26,756 nt of DNA from Kiritimatiellia bacterium. GTDB lineage: Bacteria > Verrucomicrobiota > Kiritimatiellia > SLAD01. A model generated the notes under the pieces. That model had not been told where the DNA came from. It saw nothing but the letters and a program-made list of their open reading frames with translations, and did no database searches. The translations under genes were made by a program, and so were the position numbers. Below, in pieces: positions 1 to 8,275 of the stretch (within the stretch, counting starts at the first letter, position 1; each line of letters begins with the position of its first letter). The stretch covers positions 1 to 26,756 of the forward strand of contig SLCI01000239.1 of NCBI GenBank assembly GCA_007125875.1, given 5' to 3'.

Positions 1-21
1 AGAATACCAGCGTACACGCCG

Positions 22-43
22 GCCACCGCCTAACGGCGGCGGC
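22..43. repeat. GC-rich hairpin after menB
   Basis: GCCACCGCC (22-30) and GGCGGCGGC (35-43) pair over nine positions with one A-C mismatch around the loop TAAC. It lies 20 bases beyond the menB stop, but no T tract follows on the minus strand. It may be a weak terminator, or part of the end of a plus-strand gene entering from outside the window. Confidence 0.35.
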
Positions 44-63
44 TACAAGAAACGAGGAGGGCC

Positions 64-882
64 TTACGGCCGCTTCGGAAAACGATTGAAATCGGGTTTG
101 CGCTTCTCAACGAAGGCGTTGCGACCTTCTTGTCCCTCTTCCGTCATGTAGTACAGCAAGGTGGCGTTACCCGCTAGTTCCTGGATGCCGGCCTGTCCAT
201 CACAGTCCGCATTCATGGCAGACTTTAAGCAACGGATCGCAAGAGGAGAATGCGCGAGAATCTCGCGACACCATTGTACCGTTTCTTCCTCCAATCGCTC
301 CAAGGGCACAACCGTATTGACCAGCCCCATCTCAAGCGCTTGCTGCGCATTGTATTGACGGCACAGGAACCAAATCTCGCGTGCCTTTTTCTGACCGACA
401 ATACGAGCGAGATAGGATGATCCGTATCCGCCGTCGAAGGAGCCCACCTTAGGACCGGTTTGACCGAAAATCGCATTCTCTGCCGCAATGGTCAGGTCGC
501 ACAAGACATGCAGCACGTGACCGCCACCGATCGCGTAACCAGCCACCATCGCAATCACAGGCTTTGGACAGCTACGCATGGCACGCTGAAAATCAAGCAC
601 ATTGAGGCGATGAACCCCTTTATTGTCTTGGTAACCGGCATCCCCACGAATCTTCTGATCGCCGCCAGAACAGAACGCCTTTTCACCTTCGCCTGTCAGA
701 ATGATTACACCGATCCGCTCGTCATCACGGGCATCATTGAGCGCGTCCATCATTTCCGACACGGTCAGTGGCCGGAATGCATTGCGCACCTCGGGCCGGT
801 TAATCGTGATCTTGGCGATTCCTTCCGCCTTATCATACTTGATGTCTGTATATTCTTTCGCAGATTCCCAATTAATCGTCAT
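64..882 (-). CDS. menB: 1,4-dihydroxy-2-naphthoyl-CoA synthase (type I)
   Basis: This crotonase-fold enzyme of menaquinone synthesis closes the second ring, converting o-succinylbenzoyl-CoA to 1,4-dihydroxy-2-naphthoyl-CoA in the cytoplasm. The protein is 272 aa and close to E. coli MenB along its whole length. Visible motifs are FCSGGDQK (residues 70-77, oxyanion/CoA region), GYAIGGGHVLH (115-125), QTGPKVGSFDGG (141-152) and the C-terminal YYMTEEGQEGRNAF segment. Gly143 in QTGP marks the bicarbonate-dependent type I enzymes, and Asp150 matches the conserved active-site Asp. The ATG start is preceded by AGGGGAG at good spacing. It is the last gene of menF-menD-menH-menB and lies 34 nt after menH. 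The identification is very secure. MenE and MenC, which supply its substrate, are not in the window. Confidence 0.97.
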   Translation of the reverse strand: MTINWESAKEYTDIKYDKAEGIAKITINRPEVRNAFRPLTVSEMMDALNDARDDERIGVIILTGEGEKAFCSGGDQKIRGDAGYQDNKGVHRLNVLDFQRAMRSCPKPVIAMVAGYAIGGGHVLHVLCDLTIAAENAIFGQTGPKVGSFDGGYGSSYLARIVGQKKAREIWFLCRQYNAQQALEMGLVNTVVPLERLEEETVQWCREILAHSPLAIRCLKSAMNADCDGQAGIQELAGNATLLYYMTEEGQEGRNAFVEKRKPDFNRFPKRP

Positions 883-916
883 TACACTCTCCCCTTAGCT
901 GTCCTACGGATATTGT

Positions 917-1723
917 CTACGCTAGAGCTTTGTCGAGTTGCTCCCTCACACATTTCGAAAATAAATCCGGCTGTTCGAGGTGCACATTATGCCCTGCCCC
1001 TTCAATACTTTCCATGTGTATACGCGCACTCGCTGAACACATTTGCCGCGCTACCTGCTGATATTTCCGATCCAACCCACCAATAATTAAACACACATCG
1101 ACTTCGAGTTGATGCAAGGCGTCCCATAAAGGCTGTTGACGGCCAACACTCATGCCCTCAATCGACCGCGCTACCTCGTTGCTCTCATTCTGACGTCTTT
1201 CTTTCAACATCTGCTCAAAAATTTCAGTCTGCGCGCGCAGGCTGCAAAAAATCGGCTGTCGATACCAATCCTCGAGCACGACATCTATCGGCTCTGCTCT
1301 AAAACGGTCGGCCCATCCAGCATCCTGCTTTTCGCGTGCTTGAGCTGTCCGCGCATCGAGCAGGCCGGGTGAAGACGATTCAATGATGGCCTGTCTTATG
1401 TGATCGCTGTGATGAATGGCTAGATAGAGGGACAGCCGCCCTCCCATTGAATAGCCGACCAAGCGAAGCGCTTTTTGCTCCACCAATGGTAAGGCATCCA
1501 GTACACGCTGGGCAGATCCCGCAAAGGTATAGGATTCCTCGTCATCAAACGCTGCACTTTGACCATGCCCCGGTAAATCGACGGCAATGCAGTAATAAGA
1601 ATCCGAGAGGTCTTGCATTAATGGTAGCCATTCGCGATGGCTCCCGAGAAATCCATGCAGAAACACGACCGGCGGATTACACGGATCGCCGCGTGTCACG
1701 GTATGCAAGCGGAGGCGATTCAT
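917..1723 (-). CDS. menH: SHCHC synthase, alpha/beta-hydrolase fold (MenH)
   Basis: Probable 2-succinyl-6-hydroxy-2,4-cyclohexadiene-1-carboxylate synthase, which removes pyruvate from the MenD product. The 268-aa protein has an alpha/beta-hydrolase layout: an HGF oxyanion motif (23-25), the nucleophile elbow GYSMGGR with Ser92, an acid Asp218 in GGLDRKYQ and a base His245 in GAGHNVHLEQP. This gives the complete Ser-Asp-His triad expected of MenH. The start codon overlaps the menD stop in an ATGA, so translation is probably coupled; no strong Shine-Dalgarno sequence is present. The fold alone would allow many hydrolases. The position between menD and menB makes MenH by far the likeliest. Confidence 0.93.
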   Translation of the reverse strand: MNRLRLHTVTRGDPCNPPVVFLHGFLGSHREWLPLMQDLSDSYYCIAVDLPGHGQSAAFDDEESYTFAGSAQRVLDALPLVEQKALRLVGYSMGGRLSLYLAIHHSDHIRQAIIESSSPGLLDARTAQAREKQDAGWADRFRAEPIDVVLEDWYRQPIFCSLRAQTEIFEQMLKERRQNESNEVARSIEGMSVGRQQPLWDALHQLEVDVCLIIGGLDRKYQQVARQMCSASARIHMESIEGAGHNVHLEQPDLFSKCVREQLDKALA

Positions 1724-3465
1724 TGTGTGGCCAGGCGTCGCTTTATCTCCGCCTGCAAGGCATGATGCAGCTCGACATTGGTACGTCGATCGGTGATTAC
1801 CTCAATCAACATCGATTGATTAGCGTCTAGCGCCTCCGTGAGCAGGTTCAAGAATCCCTCCGGCGATGTGGGACGCACATACGGGATATGGAACTGATCT
1901 GCCGCTGCTTCGAATGTGAAGCCATGTGGTGTGCCAAAGTGCTGCTCGAATATATCTGATTCGGCAGCGACTGACAGAAAAGAGAAGATACCGCCTCCAT
2001 CGTTATTAATGACCACCAGAATCAACGGGTTCTCAAGCGTCTTCATCAAACTGAGCGAATTCAGGTCATGCAGTACCGCGAGGTCCCCTAACACCGCAAT
2101 CACCGGCTGCTGCCGGCCCGCGGCCCACCCGCACGCCGTCGCCACAGTCCCATCGATTCCACTGGCGCCACGATTGGCCGTCATTGGCTGAGCATCCGGC
2201 TGACACATGCCATACATATCGAGATCACGAATCGGCATACTATTACCTGCGAATATCGCAGCGCGTCCGGCACATGTACTGACCATCTGTGCCACCCCAA
2301 TCTCATCCAGCGACGTTGCTCGCTCGACATGCTGATCGACGACCTCTTTGACCCGACGCGAGGCTTGATGCCACTGCTCGAGTGACGGACTTGCCTGCAT
2401 CTGCAAAGATTCAGGCAATGCCGAAACCAACAAGGATAAATCGGATTCGATCACGCGTGCTGCGCGTTGCGTGACATCTTGACGACGAGGATGCGGCTGA
2501 ATGAGCACATACTCTGACTCAATACGCTTGAGCCACTGAAGCAGACGCTTTGACACGAAAGGACCACCAATGTGTACGATGCATTCGGGGTTGAACGCAT
2601 CGGGCAATGCCAGCAACACTTGATCCGCGTAAGGGATTAAGCTGTCCAAGCCTTCGCTTAATCGTACGCCGGAACCGATATCCGCAATCACCGGCCAGGA
2701 TAATCGCTGCGCCAGCGTCTGCGCGGCCGCTCGTTCAGCGTCCGACGATAAGCGGCCCACCAGCAACACTCCTGTCGCGCTGTGCTCGAAGCGCTCAATC
2801 AGGTATGAAATATCGGATTGCGACGGGGCGAGTTGAGCAGCGCTGATGACCGTATGTGGTAACTTTTCGTCACGCGAGCACGCTTGATCAAGATAGGGCT
2901 GATAATCGATGCCGTCGGATTCGGCGGATAGTGGTTCGCGAAACATCATGTTCACGTGAACGGGGCCCGGATTTGGTCCTCGTGTGCGCGCGAAGGCGTA
3001 ATCGATCGTCGAGCGCACATAGTTCAAATCGATGTCGGTGGTAGGACACGGCATGTCGACGTGCCAACGTTGATACGGAGCGAACAGATTCGACTGCAAG
3101 ATCGCTTGATTTGCGCCGGTATCACGCAGCTCCGGCGGACGATCTGCTGTCAGCAACAAAAGCGGGATACCGTCTTGCGCGGCCTCAACAGCGGCCGGGA
3201 AACCATTGGCCACGGCGGTGCCCGAGGTGGTCACCCAAACAGCAGGCAAACCGGTTGCCCGCGCGTGACCAAGCGCATAAAAAGCTGCTCCTCGTTCGTC
3301 ATAGTGGATCTTGGCCTTAGCATCCGGGTGGCGCGCTATCGCTGTGGCTAGAAGGCCGGATCGTGCGCCGGGACAGAGACAAAAGCAGTTCACCCCATTC
3401 CGCACCAATTCATCGATAACGGCATACGCCCAGATTGTATTCACATTGGTGTTTGCTGGGTTCAT
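1720..3465 (-). CDS. menD: SEPHCHC synthase, thiamine-diphosphate enzyme (MenD)
   Basis: MenD joins isochorismate to the succinic semialdehyde unit derived from 2-oxoglutarate, giving 2-succinyl-5-enolpyruvyl-6-hydroxy-3-cyclohexene-1-carboxylate. The 581-aa length suits a full three-domain ThDP enzyme. Glu57 in YDERGAAFYALGHAR is the catalytic glutamate that activates the cofactor. The pyrophosphate/Mg2+ motif runs from GDL at about residue 460 to NND at about 487, with a 27-residue interval. The gene starts in an ATGA overlap with menF and ends in an ATGA overlap with menH, so the three are translationally coupled. Nothing looks broken. Confidence 0.97.
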   Translation of the reverse strand: MNPANTNVNTIWAYAVIDELVRNGVNCFCLCPGARSGLLATAIARHPDAKAKIHYDERGAAFYALGHARATGLPAVWVTTSGTAVANGFPAAVEAAQDGIPLLLLTADRPPELRDTGANQAILQSNLFAPYQRWHVDMPCPTTDIDLNYVRSTIDYAFARTRGPNPGPVHVNMMFREPLSAESDGIDYQPYLDQACSRDEKLPHTVISAAQLAPSQSDISYLIERFEHSATGVLLVGRLSSDAERAAAQTLAQRLSWPVIADIGSGVRLSEGLDSLIPYADQVLLALPDAFNPECIVHIGGPFVSKRLLQWLKRIESEYVLIQPHPRRQDVTQRAARVIESDLSLLVSALPESLQMQASPSLEQWHQASRRVKEVVDQHVERATSLDEIGVAQMVSTCAGRAAIFAGNSMPIRDLDMYGMCQPDAQPMTANRGASGIDGTVATACGWAAGRQQPVIAVLGDLAVLHDLNSLSLMKTLENPLILVVINNDGGGIFSFLSVAAESDIFEQHFGTPHGFTFEAAADQFHIPYVRPTSPEGFLNLLTEALDANQSMLIEVITDRRTNVELHHALQAEIKRRLATQ

Positions 3466-4865
3466 GAGGCGGTCAGTACCTTGATGAAATCACGGACCTT
3501 TAACTCAATCTCCTCCCACTCATTCGCCGCGGTGGAACCGGCCACAATGCCAGCGCCGGAGAAGAGTGACAGTTTGTTCGGTTGTACGAGGCCCGAGCGG
3601 ATCGCTACCGCAAACTCAGCGGAATCCTCTGCGACCCAGCCGACGGGAGCCGCATACCAGCCGCGGTCAAACGCTTCCAGTCGCTCAATAAAGGCAAGGG
3701 CCGTCTCGCGGGGTTGTCCGCCCAGGGCAGCGGTGGGATGAAGTGCCGCGAGGATATCCTCATCCCGCACCTCGTCACGCAATTGGGCACTGATATGCGA
3801 ATAAAGATGTTGTCCACGAGCCAACTTTTGCAAACGCGGTGACGCATCCATTTTAAAAGCGTCACACAACGGTGACAGTTGATCCCGAATCCCTGATCGC
3901 ACAATTTCATGTTCACGGCGATCTTTGTCGCTGTTCAACATCTCGTTACCCAGCTCGTCGTCCAGTTCCTGCGTTTTGCCCCGCATACGCGTGCCAGCCA
4001 CGGCCTCCGTCTCTAATCGCCTGTCGTCACGCATATAGAGCCTCTCGGGCGAGGCTCCGACGAAAGCGATGTCCTTCGCGGGCATGTAACAGAAGTGAAA
4101 GCAATCGGGCGTCGCTGATTTGAGACGGTGCAGAAGCACGATCGGGTCAAGATTCCCACCGAACAGAAAATCGGCTCTGCGCGCGAGTACTACCTTGTCT
4201 AACTGACCGGCGTCGAAGGCTCGAAGTGATTCTTCGATGTTTTCTTCCCAACCAGAATAATCCGGATTCTCTTGGCGCGAAAGAGGGGGTGGAAACTGAT
4301 CGGACCAAGCGTTACACCAAAAACACATTGACGCGATGCGATCACACCAATAGTCAACGTGGCCATTGGCATATTCTGCTGCCGTGAAGTGAAGTGAAAA
4401 CAAGTTACCTCGCTCGGATCGGATCATTTCTAAGCGAGGCACAATGAAGCGACTGAAACCAAAGACTTTCCAGTCGACATCGGGTTTGGCCTCCTGCGTA
4501 AAGCGGAATCCGCCATAAAAGCGAACTCCCTGCGAGGCCATCTGCAAGGATGATCGCAATGCGTTAAAGATCCTCGAAAAACGTGCCGGCTCATGCCACA
4601 CCAACTCATGCGCTGTGCCTACCCCACCGATTTCGATTGCTTGCTTATTTCCTCGCGCCGATCCATAGAATCGCATCTCATCCGAAACACAATTCAACCA
4701 ATCGAGTGGCGGTTGATCGGGGATGCCGACACTGGCTCTGAAAAGGAAATCATCTGGTGCCTTTGGCACCTCAGCGACGACTTGCGGTGCTTGCCTTTTA
4801 ATTGAGTCGGCGAGCTCACTGGTATCGAAGGTTGCTTCGCCCGGAGTATAGCATCCTGTGCTCAT
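3462..4865 (-). CDS. menF: isochorismate synthase, menaquinone pathway
   Basis: This chorismate-utilising enzyme isomerises chorismate to isochorismate, the first committed step toward menaquinone. The 467-aa protein has the family's C-terminal catalytic core: DKVVLARR with Lys224 (matching the catalytic base of E. coli MenF), TEAVAGTRMRG with Glu287 (the general acid), then HPTAALGGQP and the SGAGIVAGST segment near the C-terminus. The N-terminal ~200 residues are more variable, as is usual. The ATG start follows GAG and GGGAGAAAG elements. Salicylate or siderophore isochorismate synthases look similar, but the immediate menD-menH-menB context assigns this copy to menaquinone. It is the first gene of the men cluster, 70 bp after hflC. 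Confidence 0.94.
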   Translation of the reverse strand: MSTGCYTPGEATFDTSELADSIKRQAPQVVAEVPKAPDDFLFRASVGIPDQPPLDWLNCVSDEMRFYGSARGNKQAIEIGGVGTAHELVWHEPARFSRIFNALRSSLQMASQGVRFYGGFRFTQEAKPDVDWKVFGFSRFIVPRLEMIRSERGNLFSLHFTAAEYANGHVDYWCDRIASMCFWCNAWSDQFPPPLSRQENPDYSGWEENIEESLRAFDAGQLDKVVLARRADFLFGGNLDPIVLLHRLKSATPDCFHFCYMPAKDIAFVGASPERLYMRDDRRLETEAVAGTRMRGKTQELDDELGNEMLNSDKDRREHEIVRSGIRDQLSPLCDAFKMDASPRLQKLARGQHLYSHISAQLRDEVRDEDILAALHPTAALGGQPRETALAFIERLEAFDRGWYAAPVGWVAEDSAEFAVAIRSGLVQPNKLSLFSGAGIVAGSTAANEWEEIELKVRDFIKVLTAS

Positions 4866-4935
4866 CGTTATCTCAGGCTTTCTCCCTTGATCGCACGATC
4901 AGAGCATGGATCCCGCGTCATCAAACGAAATAGGC

Positions 4936-5988
4936 CTACTCAAATCGACGCAGTAGATTATAGATGGGGCTATCCGTGCCCACAATCAACGAACTATTGC
5001 GCCCCAAAACGGATTCGTAAGCTTGCAGCGTGCGCAGGAAAGCAAAGAATTCAGGGTCTTCATTGTATGCATCCGCATAGATCCGAATGGCCTCAGCTTC
5101 TGCTTCACCGCGAATCCGTTCAGAGGATTCTATCGCGGCACTTTGAATAGACGCCAATTCACGTTCCATTTCACCCAGACGCTGCTCAGCCCGTTGACGA
5201 CCAATGGAACGGAAACCGGCCGATATCTTCTGCAATTCGGCATTCATCTGCGCGTACACATTGGCCTCAATCGCTGAACTGTAATTGACTTGCTTGATCA
5301 ACACATCCTCTAAGTGAATACCGAGCCCAATTTGCTCCAGACGCGACCGCGCTTCACGCAAGATGCCGTCGATAACGACGGGTCGTCCACCGGTATATCG
5401 TCCATCCGCATCGACAGGCAACGGGGGCATCTCGCCACCCATCGTTGTCAGATCCAGATCCTGGTCCTCCAATAGCTCCTCATCATCAGCCAACATCACA
5501 GGGATTTCCCCTTCTCGCTCCAAGATACGATTGCTACTGCGGACAACCTCGAACAGATCATACTTCGCAATCTCATCCTTAACCGCACCCTCGATGATGC
5601 CGTTCAGACGAGTTGATGCGAGATCTTGAGAACCAATCGATTCGAGAAATACGCGCGCATCTGCAATGCGCCAACGCGCCGTAACGTCGATCACAATCGT
5701 TTTTCGGTCGCGGGTAATCGTCGTCGTTTCACGCCCGTCCCAGCGTAAGAGACGCCGATCATAACGGTGCACTTGCTGAATAAAGGGCAACTTGAAATGT
5801 AGGCCCGCGTCTGTGATCGGATCCCCTTTGATGGCACCGAATTGCGTGACGACGGCCTGTTCCCACTCCGTGACGGTGTACAGTGAGTTGTAGGCCAGGA
5901 AGCCGAGTGCTGCGACCAATATGATCGCGGGCAAGGCAACTGAACCGTCACGCGACCGCATCATTTTCTTTAGATTCGCTTGATTCAT
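4936..5988 (-). CDS. hflC: HflC-like SPFH-domain membrane protein
   Basis: HflC forms a large membrane complex with HflK that in E. coli surrounds and modulates the FtsH protease. The 350-aa protein has one N-terminal transmembrane segment (about residues 18-36), then an SPFH/band-7 domain with the GLHFKLPFIQQVHRYDRR signature, then a charged helix rich in Glu, Ala and Arg (about 255-310) that should form the coiled coil. A very acidic insertion (about 165-200, DDEELLEDQDLD) sits where E. coli HflC also has a variable insert. AGGAGG lies six bases before the ATG. The start overlaps the hflK stop by four bases, as expected of an obligate pair. Confidence 0.93.
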   Translation of the reverse strand: MNQANLKKMMRSRDGSVALPAIILVAALGFLAYNSLYTVTEWEQAVVTQFGAIKGDPITDAGLHFKLPFIQQVHRYDRRLLRWDGRETTTITRDRKTIVIDVTARWRIADARVFLESIGSQDLASTRLNGIIEGAVKDEIAKYDLFEVVRSSNRILEREGEIPVMLADDEELLEDQDLDLTTMGGEMPPLPVDADGRYTGGRPVVIDGILREARSRLEQIGLGIHLEDVLIKQVNYSSAIEANVYAQMNAELQKISAGFRSIGRQRAEQRLGEMERELASIQSAAIESSERIRGEAEAEAIRIYADAYNEDPEFFAFLRTLQAYESVLGRNSSLIVGTDSPIYNLLRRFE

Positions 5989-6938
5989 CGCACACCTCCT
6001 GTCTCACGCAGATTTAAATGGGGTAACATGGAGGGTACATCCTCATCAATAATGGTGATTTCTTTAAGTGCGGGTAAGCGCTTCTCCATAGCCTCGAGGA
6101 AAAGTCGTGTACGCGTCACTTCTGGCGATGTCCGATACGCTTTAAGCATGTCCGTGAAACGCGAGGCTTCACCACGCGCTACGTTGACACGGCGCTGCCG
6201 GAAACCTTCCGCTTCCAAGATCATACGCTGCGCTTCACCACGCGCTCGCGGCACACGCTCCTGATATTCACGAGATGCTTCTTCGAAGAAGCGAACCGCA
6301 TCCTGCTCTGCCTTGTTTAGGTCGTTAAAGGCACTAATTACGGCGGAGGGCGGATCGACAAACAACAGGTTCACCTCATTAATACGGATGCCCATGCCAA
6401 ATTGATCGCACTGACGCTGAATCAATTCACGCACACGTTGCTGAATTTCAGAACGTCCCACGGTCAGAATCAAAATACTGGCGCGATCTCCCATCACTTC
6501 GCGCATCACGGATTGCGAAATATCCCGCAAGGTATTAATCGGGTCTTGCACATTGAAAACGAAGTCGCGCGACTCTTCACGACTGAATTGCACGTCCCAG
6601 CCGGCCAAGACAATATTCAGGTCGCCCGTGAGCATTGAATTCTCTTCACGAGGTCCGCCACCTTGTCCCCGTCCTCTGTCGCGATAGCCGAAGGCCTCCA
6701 CATCCACGATCCTGGTCGGGACTTTGATGACCTGATCAATCCCCAATGGGAGCTTAAAATGCAATCCGGGCGGCGCGGTTTTAACGTGACGACCGAATCG
6801 CAGCACCAAGCCCTCTTGCTCGGGAGCGATCTGATAGAACATTGACAATACACTCAGGACGACAACAACAGCCGCGATGGCTATTCCAATCGGCTTCAGT
6901 GGCACTTCAACAACTTTGCCTTCAACTTCTATTTTCAT
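5985..6938 (-). CDS. hflK: HflK-like SPFH-domain membrane protein
   Basis: This is the partner of HflC. The 317-aa protein has a short N-terminus, one hydrophobic segment (about 14-36) and an SPFH domain beginning with the PEQEGLVLRFGR and PPGLHFKLPLGIDQV motifs. A helical Arg/Glu/Ala-rich region follows (about 225-275). E. coli HflK is about 100 residues longer because it carries a Gly/Pro-rich cytoplasmic N-terminus and a C-terminal tail; both are missing here. The ATG follows GAGG at eight-base spacing. The usual hfq, hflX and purA neighbours are absent: the pair sits between aroC and the men genes. It may be the main hflKC pair of this lineage or a paralogous SPFH pair. Confidence 0.92.
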   Translation of the reverse strand: MKIEVEGKVVEVPLKPIGIAIAAVVVVLSVLSMFYQIAPEQEGLVLRFGRHVKTAPPGLHFKLPLGIDQVIKVPTRIVDVEAFGYRDRGRGQGGGPREENSMLTGDLNIVLAGWDVQFSREESRDFVFNVQDPINTLRDISQSVMREVMGDRASILILTVGRSEIQQRVRELIQRQCDQFGMGIRINEVNLLFVDPPSAVISAFNDLNKAEQDAVRFFEEASREYQERVPRARGEAQRMILEAEGFRQRRVNVARGEASRFTDMLKAYRTSPEVTRTRLFLEAMEKRLPALKEITIIDEDVPSMLPHLNLRETGGVR

Positions 6939-6964
6939 ATATTACCTCGGGAGAAACGAAGTAC

Positions 6965-6992
6965 AGCATACGGGCTGTATGTCGCGTATCAA
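6965..6992 (-). promoter_or_regulatory. candidate sigma-70-type promoter for hflK
   Basis: On the minus strand TTGATA (6992-6987) and TATGCT (6970-6965) are separated by 16 bases, placing the start of transcription near 6958, about 20 bases before the hflK ATG. The -10 element overlaps a short inverted repeat (TACAGC at 6962-6967 and GCTGTA at 6974-6979), which could be a protein-binding site or coincidence. The boxes are inferred by eye from the sequence. Confidence 0.4.
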
Positions 6993-7020
6993 GTAAAAGC
7001 GTGACAATCGATTTGCGCCA

Positions 7021-8121
7021 TTACCTCGAAGGCAGGCTATCTGGGCGGCGCGCTCGCTGCCTCAATGTGAGGTCAGCCAACACGATTGCGGCCATTGTTT
7101 CGACAATGGGTATTGCCCGATTCACTACGCAAGGGTCATGTCGGCCAGCCGCCGCCAAATCGACCGGTTTGCCATCAAATGTAGTGGTATGTTGCACTTT
7201 ACTGATCGTCGCTGGGGGTTTGAAAGCCACACGAAACACGATCGGCTCACCATTACTGATACCGCCTTGTATTCCGCCACTAAAATTCGTGGCCGTCCCC
7301 AAACCATGCTCTTTACGCACGAAAGGATCATTATGTCGCGATCCGCGCATCGCAGCGCCGGAAAACCCTGAGCCGATCTCGAATCCTTTCGTCGCGGGCA
7401 GCGACATCATTGCTTGTGCCAAATAGGCTTCCAACTTTTCAAAAACCGGTTCGCCCAGCCCGGCCGGAACATTTCGGCAGACACAAGTAACCACGCCGCC
7501 CATGGAATCTCCTTCTTCCCGAGCCGCCGTAATAGCCTCTTCCATTTTGGGTGCCATCTCAGGGTCGGGACACCGAATGATTGTTTGATCAACCTGTTCA
7601 CGACTAGGCGGCGCTGCGGATAGATCAGCGGCCTGCAACTCCCCAACGGCACTAACCCAAGCAACGATCTCAACCCCGAAGGTCTCCTTTAAGAACTTTT
7701 CGGCGATGGCACCGGCCGCCACGCGTCCGATTGTTTCGCGCGCACTGGATCGCCCACCACCGCTGGAAGCCCGGACCCCATACTTCATTTGGTAGGTATA
7801 GTCTGCATGAGAAGGACGAGGAATTTGACTCATTTCCTTATAGTCGCCCGGCCGCTGATCCTTGTTTTTAACCAGCAAACCAATCGGCGTACCCAGGGTG
7901 ATTCCCTGCTCTGTCCCCGACAGGATCATCACTTGATCCTCTTCCTTGCGCGGGGTCGAGATAGCGCTTTGGCCCGGTCGACGCCGCGTCAATTGCGGCT
8001 GGATGTCTGCTTCTGTTAGGGCCAATCCCGGCGGACAACCATCCACCACACCGCCGACACCGTAACAGTGCGATTCGCCGAAGGTGGTGACTCGATATAA
8101 AGTGCCAAATGTACTCGACAT
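7021..8121 (-). CDS. aroC: chorismate synthase
   Basis: AroC catalyses the last shikimate-pathway step, forming chorismate from 5-enolpyruvylshikimate 3-phosphate with reduced FMN. The 366-aa length is normal. Family signatures are clear: TTFGESH with His18 near the N-terminus, TRRRPGQS, PRPSHADYTY with the second active-site His, GGGRSSARETIGRVAAGA, and RHDPCVVNRAIPIVE near the end. GAGGAG precedes the ATG. Several segments (TEADIQPQLTRRRPGQS, SGTE-GITLGTPI, KNKDQRP, RASSGGGR) read more like fungal Aro2 as I remember it than like the enterobacterial enzyme. Its product feeds menF downstream on the same strand, but an hflK promoter may separate them. Confidence 0.97.
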   Translation of the reverse strand: MSSTFGTLYRVTTFGESHCYGVGGVVDGCPPGLALTEADIQPQLTRRRPGQSAISTPRKEEDQVMILSGTEQGITLGTPIGLLVKNKDQRPGDYKEMSQIPRPSHADYTYQMKYGVRASSGGGRSSARETIGRVAAGAIAEKFLKETFGVEIVAWVSAVGELQAADLSAAPPSREQVDQTIIRCPDPEMAPKMEEAITAAREEGDSMGGVVTCVCRNVPAGLGEPVFEKLEAYLAQAMMSLPATKGFEIGSGFSGAAMRGSRHNDPFVRKEHGLGTATNFSGGIQGGISNGEPIVFRVAFKPPATISKVQHTTTFDGKPVDLAAAGRHDPCVVNRAIPIVETMAAIVLADLTLRQRARRPDSLPSR

Positions 8122-8155
8122 AAAAATTTCTCCTCGTCAGTCCTAAACCAGCGAC

Positions 8156-8184
8156 AGGATAGGCCCGAATAACGCAGGGGTCAA
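8156..8184 (-). promoter_or_regulatory. candidate sigma-70-type promoter for aroC
   Basis: On the minus strand TTGACC (8184-8179, five of six consensus bases) and TATCCT (8161-8156, four of six) are separated by 17 bases. Transcription would start near 8149, about 28 bases before the aroC ATG. The promoter lies in the 154-bp divergent gap with the transporter gene. No plus-strand promoter of similar quality was found there. Confidence 0.5.
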
Positions 8185-8275
8185 TGTCGTGAACACAACT
8201 ACTGAATACGCATTTCGGACTCGTAGCTGTATACCGATCTGTCTACCTTAACGGCATCGGCAAGGAGTAAAAGCT

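Noticed and set aside
460..1086. A long plus-strand open frame (208 codons) over menB and menH.
   Set aside because: It is antisense to two secure genes, has no recognisable domain and follows their codon pattern.
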